A stretch of DNA of 64,000 nucleotides from Sideroxydans lithotrophicus (GTDB lineage: Bacteria > Pseudomonadota > Gammaproteobacteria > Burkholderiales > Gallionellaceae): the NCBI GenBank assembly GCA_020723185.1, contig DYJI01000002.1:62001-126000 (forward strand), written 5' to 3'. The first letter of the stretch is position 1; each line of letters opens with the position of its first letter. The notes below the pieces were generated by a model. It did no database searches and had not been told where the DNA came from. It saw nothing but the letters and a program-made list of their open reading frames with translations. Made by a program: the position numbers and the translations under genes. Shown here piece after piece: positions 46,728 through 54,686 of the stretch.

Positions 46728-47675
46728 TCACTGCTTGAGTTTGCGTTCGATCGCGGCTTGCGTCGACAACACGATGTCTTGCAGCGGACCGCCCAGTTTC
46801 ACAGCGCGCTGCACGAACGGTAGCGCCTCCGCATCTCGCCCCATGTCGGAAAGCGTCTGCGCCAGATTATTGAGCGCGGCGACCGAATCCGGATGCGATT
46901 CGACGGCGCTCCTGAATTCAGCCTCGGCCTCATCCATGCGCTTCAACATGTAGGCGACATTACCCAGGGCGATGCTCACACCCAGACTGCCTGGCCAACG
47001 CTGCTTCGCTGCAAGATAGGCCGTGCGGGCGGCAGGCAGTTGCCCCGTCTTGCCGAATGCATTGACCGCAGCGACATAACGCGACTCCTTTGCCGTGTAC
47101 GGCACCTTCCCCGGTGACAGCGCAACCATCGCCCAGTGTGCACTGCGCGCCCAGGTGTTCTCGAACGCCAGCAGCGACATGCGCTGGACGCGCTCGCGCC
47201 CCGAACGAAGGATGATCTCCTTGTCATCCAGGTCGTAACCGATGACCACCGCGTAATGCCAGACCGGATACCAGTCCAGCGCCAGGTTCTGCAGCACCAC
47301 GACCGGTGTGCCGCGCGCGACCTCCTCCAGCACCTCGCCCAGCACCGGCGACATCTGATAGGCCACCAGACCATGGCGTCGCGTCGCACCGAGCATCTCG
47401 ACCTGCAATGACCCTTCGCGTTCCGGCAGATAGACTTCCGGCCTGAGCACCTCCGGATCGACATCAATGCCGGCATGCTCCATGACCATCGCCAGTGCAG
47501 CCGGGCCGCACTGGTAATCTTCCTGCGCAAAGAACGGCACTGCGGAAAGCTCGACCTGGCGCGGCAACGATGCCGCCTTTTCCTCGGACAAGGCAGCCGG
47601 GGGCGGCAGCGTCCTGCATCCCGCTGCCATCAGAATGAATATGCCAGCCAAAAGGCTGGCATAGACTCTGGACAT
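46728..47675 (-). CDS. C39-like cysteine peptidase lipoprotein with TPR repeats (PA2778 type)
   Basis: 315 residues. Lipobox MAAGC gives a lipid-anchored Cys20. A papain-like C39 domain follows: catalytic Cys56 in DYQCGPAALAM and His140 in VWHYAVVIGYD. The C-terminal part (about 195-300) holds tetratricopeptide-like repeats (IALGNVAYMLKRMDEAEAEF, LNNLAQTLSDMGRDAEAL). It matches the PA2778 family of predicted envelope cysteine peptidases. Substrate unknown. It always seems to pair with a small PA2779-type protein, here encoded six bases upstream. Confidence 0.86.
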   Translation of the reverse strand: MSRVYASLLAGIFILMAAGCRTLPPPAALSEEKAASLPRQVELSAVPFFAQEDYQCGPAALAMVMEHAGIDVDPEVLRPEVYLPEREGSLQVEMLGATRRHGLVAYQMSPVLGEVLEEVARGTPVVVLQNLALDWYPVWHYAVVIGYDLDDKEIILRSGRERVQRMSLLAFENTWARSAHWAMVALSPGKVPYTAKESRYVAAVNAFGKTGQLPAARTAYLAAKQRWPGSLGVSIALGNVAYMLKRMDEAEAEFRSAVESHPDSVAALNNLAQTLSDMGRDAEALPFVQRAVKLGGPLQDIVLSTQAAIERKLKQ

Positions 47676-47681
47676 CGCGGA

Positions 47682-48083
47682 TCAGCGTACCGAGCGTGTG
47701 AACGGGAATATCTTCGTGTAACCGAGGATGTCTGTGACCAGCAGAACGATGAAGATGAATACCGCAGTACCGAGGATGTCGCCACCGGCCGGCAACTGAT
47801 CCAGCTTGCCCGCGACCTGCAACACTTCCTCGTCCGTCAGCGCATCGACTCGCGCCTGCGCTTGCTCTGTCGTGACGCCGCGATCTTCCAATTGCGCACG
47901 CACATCGTCGCGATTCACCAGCGCCATGATCTTTGCGCGCCCCTGTTCAGCCAGGGCATGGTCGACTACCACATCCGTTTCCACCATCGCGGCATTGGCA
48001 GTCAACGGCATCGCCATGCAAGTCATGAGCACCATCATCACGCGGCTGGTCCAACGCATGAAACCGGAATTTTGCATCGTCAT
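47682..48083 (-). CDS. PA2779-type small envelope protein
   Basis: 133 residues: an N-terminal signal or anchor (about 12-33, ending TANAA), a short helical region with AEQGRAKIMALVNRDDVRAQLEDRG and LTDEEVLQVAGKLDQLPAGG, and one C-terminal membrane helix (VFIFIVLLVTDILGY). AGGAGG stands seven bases before the ATG at 48083. Conserved partner of the PA2778-type peptidase gene next to it; it could be its membrane tether or its substrate, but nothing is proven. Confidence 0.83.
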   Translation of the reverse strand: MTMQNSGFMRWTSRVMMVLMTCMAMPLTANAAMVETDVVVDHALAEQGRAKIMALVNRDDVRAQLEDRGVTTEQAQARVDALTDEEVLQVAGKLDQLPAGGDILGTAVFIFIVLLVTDILGYTKIFPFTRSVR

Positions 48084-48207
48084 CTTGAATCCTCCTGAAC
48101 GGGTTGAAGAACGGTCATACACCGATATGTTCGCGGGCAAACAGCACTTGCCGCAGAGCCATACTAGCAGGCGCTCATCCGCTTCCGCAATGGCTAACTT
48201 GACCCGG

Positions 48208-48828
48208 TCAGTTCGCGTAGCCGATCTTGCGCAAAGCTTCGAATATCTTTGTGGCAAGCACCGTATGCCCCTCCGCATTCGGATGGATCTGGTCGCCCTT
48301 GAGCAAGGGATCGGAAAGCACCTCGGCGATGGCATCCTCGATCAGCGGCACTTGCAGTGATCCCGCCACCCTGCCATAGAATTCCGGCGGGGCAAGATTG
48401 CGCAAAACGGCCCCGGCAAGACTAGGTTGCGGTGTTGCCACCATCACCACCTGAGCCCCCTCCGCCCTGCTCTTCACCACCATGCGCGCCAGATTCTCTT
48501 CCAGCTGCTGCACCGGCAAGCGGCGCAACATGTCGTTGCCGCCCAGTGTCAGCAGTACCAGCGCGGGCCTGTGTTCTTCGAGCAACGCGGGCAATCGCTG
48601 CAAAGCATCGCCACTGGTGTTTCCGTTCACGCCACCGTTGATCACCTGCCAGCCGGTGCGTTGCGCCAGCAAGGCGGGCCAGGCTTGCTCCGACTTAACG
48701 CCCGCGCCGGCGGTGAGGCTGTCACCCAAGGCCAGCACCACGCTGCCGGGCGGCAAAGCTGGCAGTTTCTCCGCCTCGCCGCAGCCGGCCAGCATCAACG
48801 CCAGCGCGAGCAACAACCAGCGCATCAT
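48208..48828 (-). CDS. tesA: GDSL family esterase/lysophospholipase lipoprotein (TesA-like)
   Basis: 206-residue SGNH hydrolase. Lipobox LAGC at Cys16 indicates a lipoprotein, unlike the soluble periplasmic E. coli TesA. Block I LALGDSLTAG (Ser37), block II Gly in NGGVNGNTSG, block III GGND, and block V DQIHPNAEGH with catalytic Asp and His are all present. Acts on acyl esters or thioesters. The ATGATG at 48828 overlaps the aminopeptidase stop (ATGA). Confidence 0.92.
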   Translation of the reverse strand: MMRWLLLALALMLAGCGEAEKLPALPPGSVVLALGDSLTAGAGVKSEQAWPALLAQRTGWQVINGGVNGNTSGDALQRLPALLEEHRPALVLLTLGGNDMLRRLPVQQLEENLARMVVKSRAEGAQVVMVATPQPSLAGAVLRNLAPPEFYGRVAGSLQVPLIEDAIAEVLSDPLLKGDQIHPNAEGHTVLATKIFEALRKIGYAN

Positions 48829-50258
48829 TGCGCCCCCTTCAGCATCGCCACACCCCACGCCACGCCGAAGCCGTTCACCTCGCTCGCGACGATACCCAGC
48901 CCGCCTTCGCAGCGGCTGGATGACAGATCCACATGCAGCCAAGGTGTGTCGTGCTCGACGAAGCGCTTCAGGAAGCGCGTGGCGAGGATGTGGTCGGCAT
49001 CACCGGTCAATGTGCATTGCTTGATGTCGGCCACTTTGGAATCAAGCTCGGCTTCGTAGTCCTCATCCTGCGGGAAGGCGCACAGGCGCTCGCCGCTCAG
49101 CTTGCCGGTGTTCACCGCACGCTGCGCCAATTCGTCGCTGCTGGCGAACACGCCTGAATAACGCGCACCCAACGCAGCCGCCATGCTGCCGGTCAGCGTG
49201 GCGAAGTCGATCATCAAATCCGGCTTGGCGCGCGAAGCCAGCGTCAGCGTATCAGCCAGCACCATGCGGCCTTCGGCATCGGTGTGGATGATCTCGATAT
49301 GCGTGCCGTTCAGCGCCTTGACGATGTCGTTCTGCTTGTATGCCTTGGGGCTGATATGGTTCTGCGCGATCGCCAGCCAGCAGTCGATATTCACCGCCAG
49401 CTTCTCTTCGCTCGCCGCGAGCAGGATGCCGAGCGACACGGCTGAACCATTCATGTCCTCGTGCATGTTGTGCATGTAGCGCGACGGCTTCAGGTTGTGG
49501 CCGCCTGTGTCGAAGCAGATGCCTTTACCCACCAGTGCGACGGTCTGTTTCGCCTTCGGATGTTTGTAGGTCAGATGCACGATGGCAGCGTCCTCGGGAT
49601 CGCTGCCCTGTGCCACTGCAACGAACGCGCCCGCGCCCATCATGCGCAGCTTCTTCATGTCGAACTCTTCGTACTTCCACTTCTGCGCCGTCGCCAGCTT
49701 CTTCACGCGCTGGCGATACAGCCCCGGAGTCAGCTCGTTCGGTGCGGTCATGGTCAGCTCGCGGCACAGCAGATTGCCTTCGGCCTGCGCCCGCAGCGCA
49801 TCGAACGGCTCGCGGTCCACGCTGCCCGTCAGCATGATCTTCTGCAAGGGCTTGCGCTCGTCCTTCTTCTTGCGCACCGGCAACAAGGCGCTGTTCACCC
49901 ATGCGCCATACACCGCCAGCTCGGCGGCACGTTGTGCCGTGGCGCCATACACCGCGATGCCCAGCACCTTCGGCTGCTCCTCCAGCAACAGTTGCAGCGC
50001 CTTGCGCACCACCACCTGCTGCGCGAAGGTGTCCTTCTTCTCATCCAGCATCGCCCAGGCCACCAGCGTGCCATCCGCCGCATTCGCCGCCACGGGCAAC
50101 TTCGCCAGTTCTTCGGCCTTCATATCCCGGCGCTTCAGCACGCTGGCGAGCAGGTCGGCGTGCGCGATGTCCTTTGGCAGAGTCTTGTCCTTGGGCACCA
50201 GCACCAGCAGATGTGGCGCCGCGGGCAGAGTCTTGGAAACAGTCAGTTGTGCTAGCAT
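48825..50258 (-). CDS. M17 family leucyl aminopeptidase-like protein
   Basis: 477-residue two-metal aminopeptidase of the PepA fold. The C-terminal catalytic domain has [16 protein letters not shown] (metal-binding Lys and Asp), HEDMNGSA, and [14 protein letters not shown] (Asp and Glu ligands plus the catalytic Arg). The sequence differs from classical PepA in several usually constant positions, for example FDTGG for FDSGG and MNGSA for MCGAA, so it belongs to a separate M17 branch. ATG 50258 has GAGG before it; an in-frame TTG at 50279 is less likely. -10 box at 50296-50291. Confidence 0.88.
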   Translation of the reverse strand: MLAQLTVSKTLPAAPHLLVLVPKDKTLPKDIAHADLLASVLKRRDMKAEELAKLPVAANAADGTLVAWAMLDEKKDTFAQQVVVRKALQLLLEEQPKVLGIAVYGATAQRAAELAVYGAWVNSALLPVRKKKDERKPLQKIMLTGSVDREPFDALRAQAEGNLLCRELTMTAPNELTPGLYRQRVKKLATAQKWKYEEFDMKKLRMMGAGAFVAVAQGSDPEDAAIVHLTYKHPKAKQTVALVGKGICFDTGGHNLKPSRYMHNMHEDMNGSAVSLGILLAASEEKLAVNIDCWLAIAQNHISPKAYKQNDIVKALNGTHIEIIHTDAEGRMVLADTLTLASRAKPDLMIDFATLTGSMAAALGARYSGVFASSDELAQRAVNTGKLSGERLCAFPQDEDYEAELDSKVADIKQCTLTGDADHILATRFLKRFVEHDTPWLHVDLSSSRCEGGLGIVASEVNGFGVAWGVAMLKGAQ

Positions 50259-50284
50259 TGCGGCCTCGAATTTAGTCAATGAAT

Positions 50285-50296
50285 GCCGCGATTATA
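50285..50296 (-). promoter_or_regulatory. -10 box for the M17 aminopeptidase gene
   Basis: Minus strand TATAAT (50296-50291), exact consensus, followed by CGCGGC. About 33 bases ahead of the ATG at 50258. No clear -35. It lies between the divergent aminopeptidase and thyA genes. Confidence 0.55.
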
Positions 50297-50307
50297 CGGG
50301 CTACCCC

Positions 50308-51102
50308 ATGCGCCAATACCTCGACTTGATGCAACACGTGCTGGACCACGGCACCACCAAATCCGACCGCACCGGCACCGGCACCACCAGCGTGTTCGGC
50401 TACCAGATGCGCTTCGACCTTTCGCAGGGCTTCCCGCTGGTCACCACCAAGAAGTGCCACCTGAAATCCATCATCCATGAGCTACTGTGGTTCTTGCAGG
50501 GCAGTACGAATATCAAATACCTGAAGGAAAACGGCGTCAGCATCTGGGACGAGTGGGCGGACGATAACGGCAACCTGGGGCCGGTGTATGGCAAGCAGTG
50601 GCGCTCGTGGGAAACGGTGGATGGCCGCGTGATCGACCAGATCAAGATCGCCGTCGATCAACTGAAGAACAATCCCGATTCGCGCCGCATCATCGTTTCG
50701 GCCTGGAACGTGGGCGAGCTGGACAAGATGGCGCTGGCGCCCTGCCATGCGTTCTTCCAGTTCTACGTGGCGGACGGCAAGCTCTCTTGCCAGCTCTACC
50801 AGCGCAGCGCCGACATCTTCCTCGGCGTGCCGTTCAACATCGCTTCATATGCGCTGCTGACCATGATGATGGCGCAGGTGTGCGGCCTGAAGTACGGCGA
50901 CTTCGTGCACACCTTCGGCGATGCGCACCTCTATTCGAACCACATGGAACAGACCGCGCTGCAACTGTCGCGCGAGCCGCGCGCGCTGCCGACCATGAAG
51001 ATCAACCCGGAGGTGAAAGACATCTTCAGCTTCAGGTTCGAGGACTTCACGCTGGAAGGCTACGACCCTCACCCTGCAATCAAGGCCCCCGTCGCTGTAT
51101 GA
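50308..51102 (+). CDS. thyA: Thymidylate synthase
   Basis: Folate-dependent methylation of dUMP to dTMP. 264 residues, the same length as E. coli ThyA, and the catalytic cysteine is Cys146 in [12 protein letters not shown]; the dUMP-binding RRII ([10 protein letters not shown]) and the C-terminal PVAV tail are present. The frame is open upstream to 49582 but that is antisense to the aminopeptidase gene; ATG 50308 ([15 protein letters not shown]) is the true start. The stop overlaps the folA start. Confidence 0.97.
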   Translation: MRQYLDLMQHVLDHGTTKSDRTGTGTTSVFGYQMRFDLSQGFPLVTTKKCHLKSIIHELLWFLQGSTNIKYLKENGVSIWDEWADDNGNLGPVYGKQWRSWETVDGRVIDQIKIAVDQLKNNPDSRRIIVSAWNVGELDKMALAPCHAFFQFYVADGKLSCQLYQRSADIFLGVPFNIASYALLTMMMAQVCGLKYGDFVHTFGDAHLYSNHMEQTALQLSREPRALPTMKINPEVKDIFSFRFEDFTLEGYDPHPAIKAPVAV

Positions 51103-51584
51103 GCGTTTCCCTGATCGTCGCCATGGCGCAGAACCGCACCATCGGCGTGAACAACACCCTGCCCTGGCGCTGCCCGGAAGACCTCAAGCATTTCAAGGCG
51201 CTGACCATGGGGCATCACATGATCATGGGACGCAAGACTTTCGATTCCATCGGCAAACCCTTGCCGGGGCGCACTACGGTGATCGTCACACGCAACACTG
51301 AATTGAAAGTGGAAGGCTGCTTAGCCGCGCACTCGCTGCCGGAAGCGATCAAGCTCTGTGCAAACGACAACGAAATCTTCATCGTCGGCGGCGCGGAGAT
51401 CTACGCACAGGCATTGCCGCTGGCGGACACCTTGTACATCACCGAGATCCAGCAAGATGTGGAAGGCGACGCGCACTTCCCCGCGTTCGACCGGAACGCA
51501 TGGCAGGAGACTGCACGCGAGGTGCGCAGCCAGATCGAACCGCAGCCCCTGCAATTCCACTTCGTCACCTACCAGCGACGATAG
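51099..51584 (+). CDS. folA: Dihydrofolate reductase
   Basis: Regenerates tetrahydrofolate consumed by ThyA; 161 residues. [31 protein letters not shown] has the Met20 loop, the PW motif and the catalytic acidic residue (Asp/Glu position: ED). The NADPH segment [15 protein letters not shown] and the FIVGGAEIY motif follow. The ATG at 51099 overlaps the thyA stop (ATGA). Confidence 0.97.
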   Translation: MSVSLIVAMAQNRTIGVNNTLPWRCPEDLKHFKALTMGHHMIMGRKTFDSIGKPLPGRTTVIVTRNTELKVEGCLAAHSLPEAIKLCANDNEIFIVGGAEIYAQALPLADTLYITEIQQDVEGDAHFPAFDRNAWQETAREVRSQIEPQPLQFHFVTYQRR

Positions 51585-51601
51585 TCGACAATTTTTCCTG
51601 C

Positions 51602-51634
51602 AACAGCCCGCCTCATGCGGGCTGTTTTGTTTTC
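51602..51634 (+). terminator. thyA-folA terminator
   Basis: 10-bp stem AACAGCCCGC (51602-51611) / GCGGGCTGTT (51617-51626), loop CTCAT, followed by TTGTTTT. Eighteen bases after the folA stop. Confidence 0.92.
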
Positions 51635-51685
51635 GCCCCTATCTTTCAACCATTTATCAGTATCCAGCCCAAGCAACACAACCAT

Positions 51686-51760
51686 CTTTGTCGACATAAA
51701 CCAAACTTTCTTGCCATTTGTCAATGTTTTGGTGCTAGCATTCGGTCGCTTTGTCGACAA
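51686..51760 (+). promoter_or_regulatory. Two TTGTCGACAA-type operators around the gntR promoter
   Basis: CTTTGTCGACA occurs twice, at 51686-51696 and 51749-51759; the second extends to a perfect 10-base palindrome TTGTCGACAA (51751-51760). The centres are 63 bp apart, six helical turns. Between them is an extended -10, TGC-TAGCAT (51733-51741), so one site lies upstream of the promoter and one at about +6. This suits repression by looping, probably by the GntR protein encoded next. Confidence 0.6.
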
Positions 51761-51773
51761 TCGGAGTTTTCCA

Positions 51774-52457
51774 GTGTTGATCCCCCATCCCCCATCCGCC
51801 ACCCTGTCCGACCTGGCCACGCACAAACTGGCGCAGAGCATCGTCACCGGCGAACTGGCGCAAGGACAGAAACTGAACGAAGCCGAATTGGCAGAGCGCT
51901 TCGGCATGGGACGCGGCCCGTTGCGCGAGGCGTTGCGCCATCTGGAAGGCATGCGGCTGGTGAAACGCACCCCGAATGCCGGCGCGCGCGTGGTGGTGCT
52001 GGACCGCAAGACGCTGTCCGACCTGTATACCGTGCGTGAAGCGCTGGAAGGCATGGCCTGCCGCGTCGCCGCCGCACAGATGACGGACGACGAGATCGCC
52101 GATTTGAGCGCCCTGCTCGACAAGCACGAAAAGCAGATCGCCAAACAGGGCGGCAAGGTCTACGCCCAAAGCGAAGGGGACCTCGACTTCCATTTCCAGA
52201 TCGCGCGCGGCAGCGGTAACCAGATGCTGATGGATATGCTGGGCAGCGAGCAATACCAGTTGCTGCGCATGTGCCGCTACCGCACCAGCCGCAACGCGCA
52301 GCGCACCAAACCCGCACTGAACCAGCACCGCCAGATCGTCGAAGCACTGGCGAACCGCGATGGCGAACTGGCCGAACTGCTGATGCGCCGTCACATACAA
52401 GGTGCATGGCGCAGCATCAGCGAAATGATCGATAAGGAAGAAAAGGAAGTCGCATGA
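51774..52457 (+). CDS. GntR family transcriptional regulator (FCD type), probable prp regulator
   Basis: About 227 residues: N-terminal winged helix (about 8-75, LNEAELAERFGMGRGPLREALRHLEGMRLV) and a C-terminal all-helical FCD effector domain with the metal/ligand His-rich pattern (LDFHFQIARGSGN, NQHRQIVEALANRD, RRHIQGAW). No good ATG exists; GTG at 51774 fits the position of the winged helix. It precedes prpB-prpC-acnD-prpF-prpE, and GntR proteins are known regulators of propionate operons in other Proteobacteria. Likely effector: 2-methylcitrate or a related intermediate (inference). Confidence 0.88.
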   Translation: MLIPHPPSATLSDLATHKLAQSIVTGELAQGQKLNEAELAERFGMGRGPLREALRHLEGMRLVKRTPNAGARVVVLDRKTLSDLYTVREALEGMACRVAAAQMTDDEIADLSALLDKHEKQIAKQGGKVYAQSEGDLDFHFQIARGSGNQMLMDMLGSEQYQLLRMCRYRTSRNAQRTKPALNQHRQIVEALANRDGELAELLMRRHIQGAWRSISEMIDKEEKEVA

Positions 52458-52468
52458 CCTTGCTTGGC

Positions 52469-52580
52469 CGTCATTCCGGCGCAGGCCGGAATCCATTGCA
52501 GTTATCAAATATGCAGTTGGGTTTTGTCCGCTACGCGGAATTGTCTTCCTTGCTGGATTTCGGCCTGCGCCGGAATGACG
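52469..52580. mobile_element. MITE-like element, copy 1 (paired inverted palindromes)
   Basis: 112 bp bounded by two imperfect palindromes in inverted orientation: one beginning CGTCATTCCGGCGCAGGCC (52469-52495) and its near-exact reverse complement ending GCGCCGGAATGACG (52554-52580). The interior has no coding capacity. The internal stretch ATATGCAGTTGGGTTTTGTC is similar to the corresponding part of copy 2 at 58.5 kb. Inserted between gntR and prpB. Confidence 0.75.
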
Positions 52581-52608
52581 TGGTTTTGAGTTTAGTGGAG
52601 AAAAAATA

Positions 52609-53502
52609 ATGAAGCAGACATCACTCACCCCCGGCAACAAACTGCGCCAGGCTGTCGCAGACAACCATCCCTTACAAGTCGTCGGCGCGGTCACCGCCTA
52701 TTGCGGCATCCTGGCGCAGAAGACCGGCCACAAGGCGCTGTACCTGTCCGGCGGAGGCGTAGCTGCCTCCTCGCTCGGCATCCCCGATCTCGGCATCACC
52801 ACGCTGCACGACGTGTGCGAAGACACGCGCCGCATCACCGCCGCGAGCGACCTGCCTCTGCTGGTGGATGTCGACACCGGCTGGGGCGGCGCTTTCAACA
52901 TCGCGCGTGCCACGCGCGAAGTGGCGCAGGCCGGCGCGGCCGGTTTCCATATCGAAGATCAGGTGATGCAGAAACGCTGCGGCCATCGTCCCAACAAGGC
53001 CATCGTGAGCCAGAGCGAGATGGTGGATCGCGTGAAGGCGGCGGTGGATGCGCGTACCGACAGCAGCTTCGTGATCATGGCACGAACCGATGCGCTGGCC
53101 GTGGAAGGCATGACATCCGCCATCGAGCGTGCGCAAGCCTGTGTCGAAGCCGGAGCCGACATGATCTTCCCTGAAGCGATGAACACGCTGGAACAGTATG
53201 CCCAGTTCACCAAGGCCGTGAACGTGCCGGTGCTGGCCAACATCACCGAGTTCGGCGCGACCCCGCTGTTCACCACCGAACAACTGGCGGGCGTCGGCGT
53301 GCAACTGGTTCTTTACCCGCTCTCCGCCTTCCGCGCGATGAGCCAGGCGGCGCTGAATGTGTATCAACACATCCTCGCCGACGGTACACAGCAGAACGTC
53401 GTGCCTACCATGCAGACGCGCATGGACCTCTATGACTACCTCGGCTACCACGCTTACGAGCAGCAGCTCGACCGCCTGTTCGCCGAAAAAGGTGCAGATT
53501 AA
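52609..53502 (+). CDS. prpB: 2-methylisocitrate lyase
   Basis: Cleaves 2-methylisocitrate into pyruvate and succinate, last step of the 2-methylcitrate cycle. 297 residues, PEP-mutase/isocitrate-lyase barrel. The catalytic loop has KRCGH, as in PrpB and isocitrate lyase, and the DVDTGWGG segment holds the Mg-binding aspartate. Normal length. The gap from gntR contains a MITE-like insertion; the ribosome-binding site is GTGGAG. First enzyme gene of the prp operon. Confidence 0.96.
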   Translation: MKQTSLTPGNKLRQAVADNHPLQVVGAVTAYCGILAQKTGHKALYLSGGGVAASSLGIPDLGITTLHDVCEDTRRITAASDLPLLVDVDTGWGGAFNIARATREVAQAGAAGFHIEDQVMQKRCGHRPNKAIVSQSEMVDRVKAAVDARTDSSFVIMARTDALAVEGMTSAIERAQACVEAGADMIFPEAMNTLEQYAQFTKAVNVPVLANITEFGATPLFTTEQLAGVGVQLVLYPLSAFRAMSQAALNVYQHILADGTQQNVVPTMQTRMDLYDYLGYHAYEQQLDRLFAEKGAD

Positions 53503-53524
53503 CCATCAAGCAAGGGAGCAAGCG

Positions 53525-54676
53525 ATGACCGAAGAGACCACCTTACCCAAGCCGAAAAAATCCGTCGCCCTGTCCGGCACCGTCGCAGGCAACACCGCGG
53601 TGTGTACCGTAGGCCGCACCGGCAACGATCTGCACTATCGTGGTTACGACATCCTAGACTTCGCAGAACAAGCCGAGTTCGAGGAGATCGCGCATCTGCT
53701 GATCCACGGCACGCTACCCAATGCTGCACAACTCAAAGCCTACAAAGCAAAACTGCGAACACTGCGCGGCCTGCCGCCTGCACTGAAACAGGCACTGGAA
53801 GCGCTGCCTGCCAGAGCACACCCGATGGATGTGATGCGGACCGGCTGCTCGGTGCTGGGTACGCTGGAACAGGAAGCCGAAAAGCACGACCCGGCGCAGA
53901 CCAAAGAGATACTGGATCGCCTGATGGCCAGCTTCGGTTCCATGCTGGTGTACTGGTATCACTACAGTCACAACGGAAAACGCATCGAGGTCGAGACCGA
54001 TGACGATTCCATCGGCGGTCACTTCCTGCATCTGCTGCACGGCAAGCCAGCCAAGTCCTCCTGGGTACGCGCGATGCACACCTCGCTGATCCTGTATGCC
54101 GAACATGAGTTCAACGCCTCCACCTTCACCGCACGCGTGATCGCGGGCACCAACTCCGACATCTACTCCTGTATCACCGGCGCCATCGGCGCACTGCGCG
54201 GACCGAAACACGGCGGCGCGAACGAAGAAGCGTTCCGCATCCAGAGCCGTTACCAGAGCGCGGACGAAGCCGAGGCCGACATCCGCGAACGCGTGGGCCG
54301 CAAGGAGATCGTGATCGGCTTCGGCCATCCGGTGTACACCATCTCCGATCCGCGCAACGTGGTAATCAAGCGCGTGGCGAAACAACTCTCGGATGAGAAC
54401 GGCAACACGTTGATGTACGACATCGCCGACAGACTGGAAACCGTGATGTGGGACCTGAAGAAGATGTTCCCCAACCTCGACTGGTTCTCCGCCGTGTCCT
54501 ACAACCAGATGGGCGTGCCCACCGAGATGTTTACCCCGCTGTTCGTCATCGCCCGCGTCACCGGCTGGGGCGCGCATGTGATGGAACAGCGCGCCGACGG
54601 CAAGATCATCCGCCCGAGCGCGAACTATGTCGGGCCGGAGAACCTGAAGTGGGTTCCTCTGGCTGAGCGCGGCTGA
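53525..54676 (+). CDS. prpC: 2-methylcitrate synthase
   Basis: Condenses propionyl-CoA with oxaloacetate. 383 residues, citrate-synthase fold, with the catalytic His in [25 protein letters not shown] and the Asp in the C-terminal region. The short length and prp context distinguish it from the housekeeping citrate synthase. The start ATG 53525 is preceded by AAGGGAG; upstream in-frame codons overlap prpB. Confidence 0.96.
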   Translation: MTEETTLPKPKKSVALSGTVAGNTAVCTVGRTGNDLHYRGYDILDFAEQAEFEEIAHLLIHGTLPNAAQLKAYKAKLRTLRGLPPALKQALEALPARAHPMDVMRTGCSVLGTLEQEAEKHDPAQTKEILDRLMASFGSMLVYWYHYSHNGKRIEVETDDDSIGGHFLHLLHGKPAKSSWVRAMHTSLILYAEHEFNASTFTARVIAGTNSDIYSCITGAIGALRGPKHGGANEEAFRIQSRYQSADEAEADIRERVGRKEIVIGFGHPVYTISDPRNVVIKRVAKQLSDENGNTLMYDIADRLETVMWDLKKMFPNLDWFSAVSYNQMGVPTEMFTPLFVIARVTGWGAHVMEQRADGKIIRPSANYVGPENLKWVPLAERG

Positions 54677-54686
54677 GAAAGGCATC

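Noticed and set aside
51584-51590. Third copy of the GTCGACA operator motif at the end of folA
   Set aside because: It lacks the TTT flank and the left half of the dyad, and overlaps the folA stop; it is probably chance.
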